Shown: positions 9,291 through 18,623 of the stretch, in pieces
Position numbering within the stretch: position 1 is the first letter of the stretch
Layout: every line of letters starts with the position of its first letter
NCBI RefSeq assembly: GCF_036825535.1
Contig: NZ_CP098813.1
Location: forward strand, 1,736,001 to 1,800,000
Source of the DNA: Parasalinivibrio latis
Lineage (GTDB): Bacteria > Pseudomonadota > Gammaproteobacteria > Enterobacterales > Vibrionaceae
Direction: 5' to 3'
DNA length: 64,000 nt
Translations under genes and position numbers: made by a program
Notes under the pieces: generated by a model
What the model saw: only the letters and a program-made list of their open reading frames with translations
Databases searched by the model: none
Told to the model about the DNA's origin: nothing

Positions 9291-10755
9291 GGTTTTGCTT
9301 CTCCTGTGTAAACGGTTGGCTTGGTACTGAGTGACGGTCAAAAGCTGCTGGCTGGTATTTACTGGTAAGTGCCTGAAGACGGGAAAGGGAAATGACATAT
9401 TGATATGCGGCTGCAAGTCGCTGGGTTTTCACACCGGCGAGATACATTTCAGCATCAACCACATCCAGTGAGGTCGAAAGGCCCTGAGAAAAGGCTTTTT
9501 GGCGCAAAAGCAGGTTTTCATTTGCCAGGCTGAGGCTGGAAGAAAGCCCCTGATACTCCTCTATTGCCTGGTTTGCTTCGCGAAAAGTTTTTTCTACCAG
9601 AACAGTGAGATCTTTTTCAGCCTGCGCTCGAAGATGGTTAACCTGTCGCACAGCACTTTTCGCAGCTGCGACCTTCCCGCTTCTGCCGGAATTATCGATA
9701 AGTGGAAGACTCACACCGACACCAACCATCCAATCCGGTGCCAGCTCAGAAGCAAGGGAGTCAGAATCATGCAAGTTGTAGTTACCGTACGCATAAACAT
9801 TCGGCAGATAGGCTCCTTGCTCCGCATCAATCATTCCTTCAGCCTGGTGCTTTTTGGCATCTAAAAGTGAAAGGCCAGGATAACTGGCAAGGGTCTGTGA
9901 AATGTACTTTTGCATCCCGTTGAGCGGTACATCGGTAAACAGTTCGGATGACAGGGATATCCCTCCCTGACTGTTGACCATTTCCCTGAGTGCAGCCCGG
10001 ACAATCTCAAGATCACGCTGAGCTTTTTGTGCATCAACTTTAGCTTTGTCATACGCAACTTCAGCCTGCAGTCGCTCGACCTTTGCAATTTGTCCCTGCT
10101 GCTCCAGTTTTCTTGCATGTTCGAGATGCTGCAATAATCCCGATTCGACTTCCTGTCGTGTTTCTACAACATGTTTGGCAAGAACCGCGGCAAAATAGCG
10201 TTTGGTAAGCTCTTCAAATAACGCCTGCTGTTTCATTGCCAACAGACTTTTCGCTTCACTTTCCTTTCCGGCTGCAATGTCCTGCATGGCATTGATTCGC
10301 CCACCGGTAAAAATTGGCCAAATAGCTTTAATGGAACTGGTGAAAACCTCTTTGTCTTCGATTCGAGTAGTAAAGGTATGGTTTAGATCCATTGCCGGAA
10401 GGCCAAGCCCGGCCAAGATATTTCCCAATGCTGAATCAAGTCCGTTTGGCAGATTTGGCATAGCACCCGTCAGTTGGTGAGGTTCAAGTTCAATATCGTC
10501 GTCCAAACGGGTGTAATTTGCTCCGATACTGACTTTGGGCAGGTACAGGGATGTTGCTGCCTCTCGCATATTTGCTGCTTTATCAAGGTTTGATTTTTCT
10601 GCAGCAAGTCCATCGTTGTGAGTCAAAACCCTCTGCCAGGCTTCAGAAAAACTGACAACCTCAGGGCCGGTTTCAGTTCCAGCATAGGCCGGGTTACCCG
10701 ACAGCAACACGCCGATGAGTGATGGCAGTATAAGTGCCAATGGCTTATTCCACAT
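9283..10755 (-). CDS. TolC-family outer-membrane efflux protein
   Basis: The 490-residue protein has a signal peptide (MWNKPLALILPSLIGVLLSG, cleavage near AYAG) and two long helical regions typical of TolC-family channels. It is the first gene of the operon. I chose ATG 10755 because GGAG lies 5 bases upstream; TTG or ATG codons further upstream lack this. It forms the outer-membrane exit of the exporter. Confidence 0.9.
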   Translation of the reverse strand: MWNKPLALILPSLIGVLLSGNPAYAGTETGPEVVSFSEAWQRVLTHNDGLAAEKSNLDKAANMREAATSLYLPKVSIGANYTRLDDDIELEPHQLTGAMPNLPNGLDSALGNILAGLGLPAMDLNHTFTTRIEDKEVFTSSIKAIWPIFTGGRINAMQDIAAGKESEAKSLLAMKQQALFEELTKRYFAAVLAKHVVETRQEVESGLLQHLEHARKLEQQGQIAKVERLQAEVAYDKAKVDAQKAQRDLEIVRAALREMVNSQGGISLSSELFTDVPLNGMQKYISQTLASYPGLSLLDAKKHQAEGMIDAEQGAYLPNVYAYGNYNLHDSDSLASELAPDWMVGVGVSLPLIDNSGRSGKVAAAKSAVRQVNHLRAQAEKDLTVLVEKTFREANQAIEEYQGLSSSLSLANENLLLRQKAFSQGLSTSLDVVDAEMYLAGVKTQRLAAAYQYVISLSRLQALTSKYQPAAFDRHSVPSQPFTQEKQNHG

Positions 10756-10770
10756 AGAAACTCCATTCAA

Positions 10771-10790
10771 AATAGAGCATTTACTCTATT
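10771..10790. promoter_or_regulatory. Perfect palindrome upstream of the TolC/HlyD/ABC-2 operon (candidate operator)
   Basis: AATAGAG at 10771-10777 and its exact complement CTCTATT at 10784-10790 are separated by CATTTA. The palindrome lies 16 bases before the first start codon of the operon, where a repressor would block transcription. No regulator gene lies next to it, so the binding protein is unknown. Confidence 0.5.
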
Positions 10791-10971
10791 TGAGAGAGAA
10801 GAAAGAGAGCAGTGCCCATTAGGAAGCTGGTTCAGCTATCACACTGCTCTCAAAAGTTCGTTGGGTGAATAATACCCTCTTTAACGAAACGTTCCAATCA
10901 CGTTCATATTCATTAGGTTGAATCATCAATCAATGAGTTTGATAGGAACAGATTTCGAAAAAAGACAGGCG

Positions 10972-10996
10972 AAAAAAAACCGGCTTTTCAGCCGGT
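10972..10996 (-). terminator. Intrinsic terminator of deaD
   Basis: Stem ACCGGCT (10979-10985) and AGCCGGT (10990-10996), loop TTTC. The A tract at 10972-10979 becomes the U tract of the minus-strand transcript. It lies 20 bases past the deaD stop. Confidence 0.85.
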
Positions 10997-11015
10997 CTTT
11001 TCAAAGCGGAATCGC

Positions 11016-12872
11016 TTATGCGTTCACGTTGCGTGGAGCACGGCGACGTTCACCACGGTCTCCGCGATCACTACGCTCGCCGCGGTCACGCGCTGGACGA
11101 CCTTCGCCACGGCCTTCACCGTTGTTGAAACGACGACGAGGACGCTCTTCGTTACCACGCTCGCTCTGACCCAGCAGACGTGCACGTGTAGGACGCTGGC
11201 GGATACGAATGCCTTTCAGCTGTTCGAAAATTTCACCAGGCATATCCTGTGGCAGGTCGACATTGGTCACTTCCTGGTTAATGCGGATAGCACCGATAAA
11301 CTGCTTCTCCAGACCCAGTTCGTTCGCAATAGCGCCAACAACGTCACGAGCCTGTACACCGTGTTCACGGCCAACTTGCAGCTGGTAGGTGTTCCAGTTC
11401 ATGTCATTGTTCTGGAATTTACGGCTTGGACGACGCTCGCCACGATCGCCACGCTCACCGCGCTCGAAACGGTCACCACGACGGCGGTCACCACGGTCAA
11501 AACGATCGCCACGTTCACGTGGTTCACGCTTGGCGTGCAGCATTGGATCGTTGTCACCGTTTACAACCAGTGGACGTGGGCCCTGACAACGCTTCAGCAG
11601 CAGAGCTGCCAGTTTGGTGCTGTCCATTTCAACACGCTCGCTCAGGGTGTTGATAAGGCCTACGAATGTTTCCAGATCAGCTGTATCGCTCTCGGCAACC
11701 AGTGAGTCAGCCAGTTTGTCCAGACGACGGGCAGCAACTTCAGTCAGCAGAGGCAGCTTCAGTTCGTCCATACGAGTCTGGGTAACACGCTCGATGGTAC
11801 GCAGCATACGCATTTGGTTAGTCTTAACCAGAAGGATTGCTTTACCTTCACGTCCTGCACGGCCGGTACGACCGATACGGTGGATGTAAGACTCAACATC
11901 GAATGGAATGTCGTAGTTAAATACGTGGGTTACACGGGCTACGTCCAGACCACGAGCTACAACGTCAGTTGCAACCAGAATGTCGATAACACCAGACTTA
12001 AGTTGTTCTACAGTACGCTCACGCAGGTTCTGCGGGATATCGCCGTGCAGAGGTGCAGACTTAAAGCCACGGGCTGCCAGGAAATCTGAAACCTGTTCAG
12101 TATCCTGACGGGTACGTACGAATACGATTGAAGCATCGGTATCTTCTGTTTCCAGAAGGCGAATCATAGCTTCGTTCTTGTCAACGCCACGCTGCACCCA
12201 GAACTTCTGCTCTACTTTGGCTACAGTACGGTTGCTGCCTGCCACGTCAATGCGAGCAGGGTTACGCAGGAAGCGGTCAACAATTTCTTTAACGATAGGT
12301 GGCATGGTTGCAGAGAACAGAACACGCTGAGCGTTTTCTGGAGCCTGTTCCATGATCCAGGTTACGTCGTCTACGAAGCCCATTTTGAGCATTTCGTCTG
12401 CTTCGTCGAGAACGAATGTATTGATGTTTTCCAGACGCAGACGCTGACGGGTAATCAGGTCCTTGATACGTCCAGGGGTACCGACAACAACGTGTGCGCC
12501 ACGGTTAAGGGCACGCAGTTGGTCAACGATAGAGGTACCACCGTAAATTTCGAGCACGCGCAGACCAGGGATTTTCGCACCCAGGCGCTTCATTTCGTCT
12601 GCCACCTGAATCGCCAGTTCGCGAGTAGGAGCCAGAACGATTGCCTGAGGGTCAGTCTCGTCGAGGTTCAAACCATTAAGGATTGGAAGTGAGAATGCGG
12701 CGGTCTTACCTGTACCGGTTTGCGCTTTACCCAGTGCATCCTGACCTTCCAGCAGTGCTGGGATTGCAGCAGCCTGAATAGGTGTTGGGTTAGTGAAACC
12801 CATTTCATTCAGTGCTTCAAGGATAGATGCAGACAGGTTCAGCTCGGAAAAGGTAATCGTAGTTTCTTGCAT
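11016..12872 (-). CDS. deaD: DEAD-box RNA helicase DeaD/CsdA
   Basis: The 618-residue ATP-dependent RNA helicase acts in ribosome assembly and mRNA unwinding in the cold. It has AQTGTGKT (residues 50-57), PTRELA, GG, TPGR, DEAD (156-159), SAT (187-189) and HRIGRTGR, in order. A DbpA-like RNA-binding fold follows at about 475-555, then a C-terminal tail rich in Arg and Gly. E. coli DeaD is 629 residues. Start ATG 12872 (MQETT) matches the family N-terminus better than the extension to 12884. It is divergent from rnb. An upstream leader exceeding 100 bases is possible, as known for E. coli csdA. Confidence 0.95.
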   Translation of the reverse strand: MQETTITFSELNLSASILEALNEMGFTNPTPIQAAAIPALLEGQDALGKAQTGTGKTAAFSLPILNGLNLDETDPQAIVLAPTRELAIQVADEMKRLGAKIPGLRVLEIYGGTSIVDQLRALNRGAHVVVGTPGRIKDLITRQRLRLENINTFVLDEADEMLKMGFVDDVTWIMEQAPENAQRVLFSATMPPIVKEIVDRFLRNPARIDVAGSNRTVAKVEQKFWVQRGVDKNEAMIRLLETEDTDASIVFVRTRQDTEQVSDFLAARGFKSAPLHGDIPQNLRERTVEQLKSGVIDILVATDVVARGLDVARVTHVFNYDIPFDVESYIHRIGRTGRAGREGKAILLVKTNQMRMLRTIERVTQTRMDELKLPLLTEVAARRLDKLADSLVAESDTADLETFVGLINTLSERVEMDSTKLAALLLKRCQGPRPLVVNGDNDPMLHAKREPRERGDRFDRGDRRRGDRFERGERGDRGERRPSRKFQNNDMNWNTYQLQVGREHGVQARDVVGAIANELGLEKQFIGAIRINQEVTNVDLPQDMPGEIFEQLKGIRIRQRPTRARLLGQSERGNEERPRRRFNNGEGRGEGRPARDRGERSDRGDRGERRRAPRNVNA

Positions 12873-13232
12873 TGGGTTTCCCAAATATAGATGTGCTTCT
12901 GGAGGGCCCCACTGCTCAGTTCGCGTATCACTCCCGTGTCATCTGCCTACTGAGAACTCTGGGCCACTATAAATAAGTGCAATTTGTAACTGCATGAACG
13001 CAAGAATTGTTTTCGAACGTTCAAGGGCGCGCATTGTGCGTGATTTTGTTGAAAAAAGCCAGCAATATTTGACAAATATCACATATTTTTCCACTCATCG
13101 GACTTTAGCCTCATAAGGCTGATGACAAAGGAATGAATTATGGTTATGCAATGAGCGTCTTTGCACCCGTTTAGCTTGGTTTTGCTTTTCTGAATACGTA
13201 TAGTGTGACCGATTTAATTTGGAATCAGGTCA
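12873..13232. other. Divergent intergenic region deaD / rnb
   Basis: 360 bases hold no convincing ORF. The right part carries the rnb promoter. The left part would be the deaD leader and promoter; I cannot place its -10 and -35 with confidence. Confidence 0.6.
13176..13204 (+). promoter_or_regulatory. Candidate sigma-70 promoter of rnb
   Basis: TTGGTT at 13176-13181 and TATAGT at 13199-13204 are 17 bases apart, 29 bases before the rnb start. The -10 is good and the -35 weak. Confidence 0.45.
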
Positions 13233-15260
13233 ATGTTTCAGAATAATCCATTACTTGCACAGCTGAAAGAACAGATCCGGGAAAACATCCCTAAAAAAGA
13301 AGGGACAGTAAAAGGCACCGAAAAAGGTTTCGGTTTCCTGGAAGTCGACGATAAAACCAGTTTCTTCATCCCGCCTCCATATATGAAGAAAGTTATGCAC
13401 GGTGACCGTGTCGTAGCACTTATCCGCACAGAAAAAGAACGCGAAGTTGCGGAGCCGGATGAATTGGTAGAAGCCGGTACTGAGCGCTTTATCGGCCGCG
13501 TGAAGATGTTCCGCGATCGCCTGAATGTGGTACCGGATCATCCACAACTGAAAGACTCGATTAAAGCCCGTGCGGCGAAAGCACTTAAAGATGAAAGTTT
13601 TGGTGAAGGCGACTGGGTTGTTGCCAAGCTGACTCGCCACCCTTTGAAAGGCGATAACAGCTTTTTCTGCGAAATCACTCGCCTGATAGCTAAAGCCGAT
13701 GACCACCTGGCACCATGGTGGGTGACGTTGTCACGCAATGATTTACCCCAGAAAGAGCCGGAATCAACCGAATCTTTCGATATGGCGGAAGATGGCCTGC
13801 ATCGTGAAGACCTCACTTCACTGCCTTTTGTCACCATCGACAGCCCATCCACCAAAGACATGGATGACGCCCTGCACGCGGTTCAAAACGCAGATGGCAG
13901 TTTCACCCTGACAGTCGCAATCGCTGACCCAACATCTTACATCTCTGTTGACAGCGCAATGGACAAAGAAGCTCGCAAGCGTGGATTCACCATCTACCTG
14001 CCTGGTTTCAATATCCCAATGCTTCCCCGTGAACTGAGCGATGACCTTTGTTCCCTGACAGAAGGTGACAAGCGCCCTGCCCTGTGTGCTGAAATCAAAA
14101 TTGCTGCGGATGGAACCATCTCAGAAGATACTCGCTTCTTTGCCGCATGGATTACGTCACATGCCCGCTTGAACTACAACGATGTATCAGACTGGATTGA
14201 AACAGGTTCCTGTGAAAACTGGACACCTGATGACGTTACATCTGAACAGGTAAAATTGCTCCACGGCGTAGCAAAAGCCCGTATTCAATGGCGTGAAACC
14301 CACGCAGTGATGTTCCCTGATCGCCCGGACTACAGTTTTAAACTTGACGAAAACAATGACGTTGCTGCCATTGTGGTTGAACCACGCCGCATTGCAAACC
14401 GCATCGTTGAAGAGTCCATGATCACTGCCAACATCTGTGCAGGCCGCGCACTCCGCAACCATTTCGGATTCGGTGTTTACAATACCCACGCTGGCTTCCA
14501 GCCAGAGAAACTGGCTGACGCAGTAACGTTGGTTAACGAAAATGGTTTCGATACTGATGCTGAAAACCTCCAGACTCTGGAAGGGTTCAGTGCACTTCGT
14601 CGCTGGCTGAACGATCAGGAAACAAGCTATCTCGACAACCGTCTTCGCAAGTCACAGGCATTCAGTGAAATACAAACCGAGCCTGCTGCCCACTTCGCTA
14701 TGGGTCTGGACGTTTACGCTACGTGGACATCCCCTATCCGTAAATATGGCGACATGATTAACCACCGTTTGCTAAAGGGTATGATCATGGCTAAGGAGCC
14801 GGTACAGACTCCTGACGCAGAAATTGGTCCTGAACTAATCATTCACCGTAAGAACCATCGCATTGCAGAGCGTGATATTGCCGACTGGCTTTATAGCCGG
14901 TACCTCCAGGCAGATAAAAAAGCCAAGACAGTCTTTAACGGTGAAATTTTCGATATTACCCGTGCCGGTATGCGTGTACGCGTGCTTGAAAATGGCGCTA
15001 TGGCTTTTGTTCCCGCACCTCTTATTGTGGACAACAAAGAACGTATCGTGGCAAACGGAGAGAATGGCACTATCAGCATTGATGGCAACGTGGAATTCCG
15101 TTTGGGTGATAAGATTCAACTTACCCTTCACGACGTTGTCGAAGCCACTCGCTCTATCGTAGGCAAGCCTACCCGAGAGTTCGCCGTTGTGGCTGAAAAA
15201 GTGGAAGCTGAGGAAAAACCTGAACCTTCCCAAGCGATGACGCTTAACCGTCACGTCTGA
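13233..15260 (+). CDS. rnb: Exoribonuclease II (RNase II)
   Basis: The 675-residue enzyme degrades single-stranded RNA from 3' to 5' in a processive way. The N-terminus (MFQNNPLLAQLKEQ) and much of the length closely match E. coli RNase II (644 residues). Domains are cold-shock domains (about 20-180), the RNB catalytic domain with metal-binding Asp203, Asp209, Asp211 and Asp212 in TIDSPSTKDMDDA, the TSPIRKYGDMINH segment, and a C-terminal S1 domain with an extra tail of about 30 residues. Monocistronic, with its own terminator. Confidence 0.96.
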   Translation: MFQNNPLLAQLKEQIRENIPKKEGTVKGTEKGFGFLEVDDKTSFFIPPPYMKKVMHGDRVVALIRTEKEREVAEPDELVEAGTERFIGRVKMFRDRLNVVPDHPQLKDSIKARAAKALKDESFGEGDWVVAKLTRHPLKGDNSFFCEITRLIAKADDHLAPWWVTLSRNDLPQKEPESTESFDMAEDGLHREDLTSLPFVTIDSPSTKDMDDALHAVQNADGSFTLTVAIADPTSYISVDSAMDKEARKRGFTIYLPGFNIPMLPRELSDDLCSLTEGDKRPALCAEIKIAADGTISEDTRFFAAWITSHARLNYNDVSDWIETGSCENWTPDDVTSEQVKLLHGVAKARIQWRETHAVMFPDRPDYSFKLDENNDVAAIVVEPRRIANRIVEESMITANICAGRALRNHFGFGVYNTHAGFQPEKLADAVTLVNENGFDTDAENLQTLEGFSALRRWLNDQETSYLDNRLRKSQAFSEIQTEPAAHFAMGLDVYATWTSPIRKYGDMINHRLLKGMIMAKEPVQTPDAEIGPELIIHRKNHRIAERDIADWLYSRYLQADKKAKTVFNGEIFDITRAGMRVRVLENGAMAFVPAPLIVDNKERIVANGENGTISIDGNVEFRLGDKIQLTLHDVVEATRSIVGKPTREFAVVAEKVEAEEKPEPSQAMTLNRHV

Positions 15261-15271
15261 ATCTCTGATGT

Positions 15272-15304
15272 AAATGCCCGGTGTTTAAAACCGGGCATTT
15301 TTTT
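15272..15304 (+). terminator. Intrinsic terminator of rnb
   Basis: Stem AAATGCCCGGT (15272-15282) and ACCGGGCATTT (15290-15300), loop GTTTAAA, followed by a run of seven T from 15298. Confidence 0.92.
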
Positions 15305-15460
15305 AACCACACCCAAACCACCGCACAAATTTGGGTTAACAACAACATTAAACTGATATACCTCGCATAATTTGAATGCAGTGCAAGGGGATAATCCATT
15401 TGAAGTTATTATGTGCTCCGAAAGAAGCTCGGCTGGGTTGCCCAAAGAAAGTCAGATACA

Positions 15461-15487
15461 AAAAACCCGGCTCCATGGTGCCGGGTT
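15461..15487 (-). terminator. Minus-strand terminator-like hairpin in the rnb-glgX gap
   Basis: AACCCGGC (15464-15471) and GCCGGGTT (15480-15487) enclose TCCATGGT. The A tract on the left becomes a U tract only in a minus-strand transcript. No annotated minus-strand gene lies upstream, so it suggests an unannotated transcript from 15500-16100. Confidence 0.6.
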
Positions 15488-15606
15488 GGTTACCAGTTAA
15501 CTTATATTATGCCTTCACCGAAGTGCAGCAAGCAAAAGTCCAGCTATGCAGTAACACCAATTTGGACCCGTATGCGAAGTAGTCGGCGGCCAAACCTTCA
15601 CCCCGC

Positions 15607-15636
15607 AACGCTGTGGTCCTTACTAACAGCGTTTTT
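15607..15636 (+). terminator. Plus-strand terminator-like hairpin in the rnb-glgX gap
   Basis: AACGCTG (15607-15613) and CAGCGTT (15627-15633) with a 13-base loop and a T5 tail (15632-15636). Weaker than the neighbouring hairpins. Confidence 0.4.
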
Positions 15637-16151
15637 ATACGCTGGTTTATACTTATTTAGAGATTGCTTCTTAAGATAAGTTCAATGAAATAAAGAATTT
15701 TTTTTGAAAAATTAACCCTTTCAAAAAACGACTTTTCCGCATGTCTTTATCCTAAAGTTTTCCGCCTATCTTCAACCAGGCTACTAAGCTAGATACTACA
15801 GTAACTCGCCCACCATGATCCACAACCATAAACTATATATAAAATAGTTTTCATAATTGCAGAGCATGTTTTAACCAGTCAGTTCCGAAACAAAAACAGT
15901 TCCCGCCTTAATACCGGTTATGGAACTGCTTTTTGGCGCGTCTTGGACTACAACTCTGATATCCGGATGAAAATTTCATCGTTTAACGAAATTTCTCTGC
16001 ACGAATGATGATCCGAGTAACAGTTTCATTTTTGCGATTGCGAGAGGCTGGGTCTTTAGTGGCATTCTGTTTTTGTTCCCCAACTGGGAAGAGTTGGATA
16101 CCAGTTAGTCAGGGACATTGAAGAAGAATAAAGAAAATATTTTGAGGCAAC

Positions 16152-18122
16152 ATGTTTCAACATCTTTTAAAACGAACTACGCATTCAGAACCGAAGCACG
16201 TAGAACCACACAAAATAGAAAGACTCCGGTTCGGTGTTACCCTTTTCAATCAGTCCTGTGTGTTCAAAATTCACGCACCTTCCGCTCACCACCTCCATTT
16301 GGCCATCTTTAACACTTCTGGCAAAGCCGAATTCCATGAGATGCAACCGGCGCGAGGGGGTGATTATTATGTCAGTGTGGAGGGCGTTAAAGCCGGTACA
16401 ATCTACAGTTACTGCCTCAAGGGAAAAAATGGCCGGCAATGGCTTGTCGACCCTTATGCAAAAGCGCTGGCAACACATCCGGAAGGAACCAGGCTTCCAG
16501 CGGCTGTTGTAACTGATGACAACTTTGACTGGCAAGGTGTAAAGCGACCTGAACTTTCACGTTCCGAGACCATTCTCTTTGAAACCCATGTGAAAGGATT
16601 CAGTAAACTCCATCCGGATGTACCTGCGTCGTTGCAAGGAACTTATCTGGGTTTGTGTCACCCAGCAATGATCGCTCATTTTAAAAAGCTGGGTATAAAC
16701 ACTCTCCAACTAATGCCGGTGACAAGCTCAGTTGATGAACCACATCTTCACGATAAGCAACTGACCAATTACTGGGGATATAACCCTCTATGCTGGTTTG
16801 CCCCTGATGACAGGTTTGCAATCAAAGACCCGGTACTTGAACTGAAGACATTGGTGAGGGAACTTCACCGTAACGGCATTGAGGTAATCCTTGATGTTGT
16901 CTATAACCATACGGCTGAAGGCGGTGAAGGTGGCCCAACTTTCCACTTCAAGGCGCTTGACCCTAAGTTTTACCTTCACTCGAATAAAGGAAAATTTGAA
17001 AACTTTACTGGATGTGGAAATACCGTCGATCTTACCCACCCACCAGCCTTGATGACCGTCATGGATTCTTTGCGGTACTGGGTGGAAGAATTCCACATTG
17101 ATGGATTCCGCTTCGATCTGGCAGCAACACTTGGCCGTCGCGGAAAGTATTTCGACCCTAAAAGCGGTTTCTTCCAGGCAATCTTCCAAGATCCTGTATT
17201 ACGAAACGTCAAGTTAATTGCCGAGCCATGGGACATAGGCCCGGACGGTTACCAAGTTGGTCACTTTCCAGAAGGTTGGATGGAGTGTAACGATAAATAC
17301 AGAGATACCATCAGAAGCTTCTGGCATGGCGCCCCCCACTTGATGGGAGAAGTCGCGACCCGTGTGATGGGTTCCAGGGACATATTAAGTGCTGCTAACT
17401 GGCCAGAAAAAATGTCCGTCAACTACATCAGTTACCATGATGGGTTCACTCTGCAGGACTTGGTCAGTTACCGCAAAAAACACAATAATGCCAACGGCGA
17501 ACATAACCACGATGGCCATGGCGACAACCGTAGTAACAACCATGGGACAGAAGGCCCTACTGACGATCCAGCCATCACTGCACTGAGAGAAAAGGAAAAG
17601 CGCAATTTTATGGCTACCCTTTTATTCAGTTTCGGCGTCCCCCATATTCTCGCCACCGACAGCCGTTCCCACACTCAACAGGGGAACAACAACGCCTACT
17701 GTCAGGATAACGAAATATCGTGGACAAACTGGGAACAAACACCCGTCAACCAGGCATTTGAAGACTGGCTCTGCTATGTGGTTTCACAGCGGCAAAAATG
17801 GATGCTTCCAATGATTGATGCATTCTCTGGGCTTGCGCGAAATGAAAACCGTGTTGCCTGGCATCTTCCCGATGGCGCAATTATGACGTGGCAAGACTGG
17901 GAGACGCTGGATCATGTTGCCCTGCACCTTGGGATTGAAGATGATGGGGATGAACTCATGATGCTTATTAACTCCGGGGACAATGACATTGAGTTTATTT
18001 TGCCCGGGGAAAAGCCCTGGATCTGTATTGTAGATACGGAAACAGGCATCACAGCTGAAGTCCAACCCAGCGATATGCGCTATGATGTAAAAAAACATTC
18101 GCTGGTCATATTGAGACGCTGA
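16152..18122 (+). CDS. glgX: Glycogen debranching enzyme GlgX (GH13 isoamylase type)
   Basis: The 656-residue enzyme hydrolyses alpha-1,6 branches of limit dextrin in glycogen breakdown. It has an N-terminal CBM48-like beta-sandwich (about 25-130), then the GH13 barrel with LDVVYNHT (248-255), nucleophile Asp322 in DGFRFDLA, acid/base Glu358 in AEPWD, and transition-state Asp430 in SYHDG. E. coli GlgX is 657 residues. GAGG precedes ATG 16152. No other glycogen gene is in the window. The NlpC/P60 gene follows within 5 bases. Confidence 0.93.
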   Translation: MFQHLLKRTTHSEPKHVEPHKIERLRFGVTLFNQSCVFKIHAPSAHHLHLAIFNTSGKAEFHEMQPARGGDYYVSVEGVKAGTIYSYCLKGKNGRQWLVDPYAKALATHPEGTRLPAAVVTDDNFDWQGVKRPELSRSETILFETHVKGFSKLHPDVPASLQGTYLGLCHPAMIAHFKKLGINTLQLMPVTSSVDEPHLHDKQLTNYWGYNPLCWFAPDDRFAIKDPVLELKTLVRELHRNGIEVILDVVYNHTAEGGEGGPTFHFKALDPKFYLHSNKGKFENFTGCGNTVDLTHPPALMTVMDSLRYWVEEFHIDGFRFDLAATLGRRGKYFDPKSGFFQAIFQDPVLRNVKLIAEPWDIGPDGYQVGHFPEGWMECNDKYRDTIRSFWHGAPHLMGEVATRVMGSRDILSAANWPEKMSVNYISYHDGFTLQDLVSYRKKHNNANGEHNHDGHGDNRSNNHGTEGPTDDPAITALREKEKRNFMATLLFSFGVPHILATDSRSHTQQGNNNAYCQDNEISWTNWEQTPVNQAFEDWLCYVVSQRQKWMLPMIDAFSGLARNENRVAWHLPDGAIMTWQDWETLDHVALHLGIEDDGDELMMLINSGDNDIEFILPGEKPWICIVDTETGITAEVQPSDMRYDVKKHSLVILRR

Positions 18123-18126
18123 TTTG

Positions 18127-18597
18127 GTGAGACTTTTTACTGTTACGTCAGTTCTGGCAGCTTCCCTAATCCTGAGCGGCTGCCAATCTTTGCCATCAAA
18201 AACGCCATTTGACGGCAGCCGTTATGAATCTGTTCTGGATGCCCCCGTAGCTGGCTATTTTGCAGAGTGGAAAGGTACACCTTACCTCTACGGTGGTAAC
18301 TCTAAATCTGGAATAGACTGTTCAGCCTTTACGCAACACGCATTTGAACAACTTTATTCTCTAAGGTTACCCAGAACGACCAAAGCTCAGGCAAAAGCCG
18401 GTAAACAGGTTTCCCTGTCTGAAAAACAGAATGGGGATTTGGTGTTTTTTAAGACCGGCAAAAAGGTTTATCACGTTGGCGTTTATGTAGGTGACAATCA
18501 TTTTATGCATGCATCTACAAGTAAGGGCGTGATTCTTTCAAGGCTTGATAACCCATACTGGACAAGGACCTTCTGGCAAGTTCGTCGCTATCCGTGA
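18127..18597 (+). CDS. NlpC/P60-family cell-wall peptidase lipoprotein
   Basis: The 156-residue protein has a lipoprotein signal (LILSGC, lipid Cys19) and an NlpC/P60 domain with catalytic Cys65 (GIDCSAF), His116 (YHVGVY) and His128 (HAS). Such enzymes cut D-Glu/mDAP bonds or mDAP-D-Ala crosslinks in peptidoglycan, as E. coli MepS does. Start GTG 18127 was taken over TTG 18124; the ribosome binding site is weak, so translation may be coupled to glgX. Confidence 0.88.
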   Translation: MRLFTVTSVLAASLILSGCQSLPSKTPFDGSRYESVLDAPVAGYFAEWKGTPYLYGGNSKSGIDCSAFTQHAFEQLYSLRLPRTTKAQAKAGKQVSLSEKQNGDLVFFKTGKKVYHVGVYVGDNHFMHASTSKGVILSRLDNPYWTRTFWQVRRYP

Positions 18598-18623
18598 AAA
18601 GTTAAGCCTATCGTACATTTTTT

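Larger units (their letters stand above)
15305..16151. other. Gene-poor region between rnb and glgX
   Basis: About 850 bases with no convincing protein gene. It contains two opposed hairpins (15461-15487 and 15607-15636) and an ATG-less open frame on the minus strand (15507-15656). The right part (from about 15690) is AT-rich and has short inverted repeats, such as CAACT/AGTTG near 16085; it probably holds the glgX promoter. Confidence 0.5.

Noticed and set aside
11361..12089. Several plus-strand ORFs opposite deaD with Thr/Val-rich or Arg/Ser-rich sequence
   Set aside because: They arise from the reverse of the Arg/Gly-rich tail and helicase core; deaD motifs on the minus strand are clear.
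15376..15679. Plus-strand ORFs of 68 and 88 codons in the rnb-glgX gap
   Set aside because: They run through the hairpins at 15461-15487 and 15607-15636, lack ribosome binding sites, and have unlikely composition for proteins.
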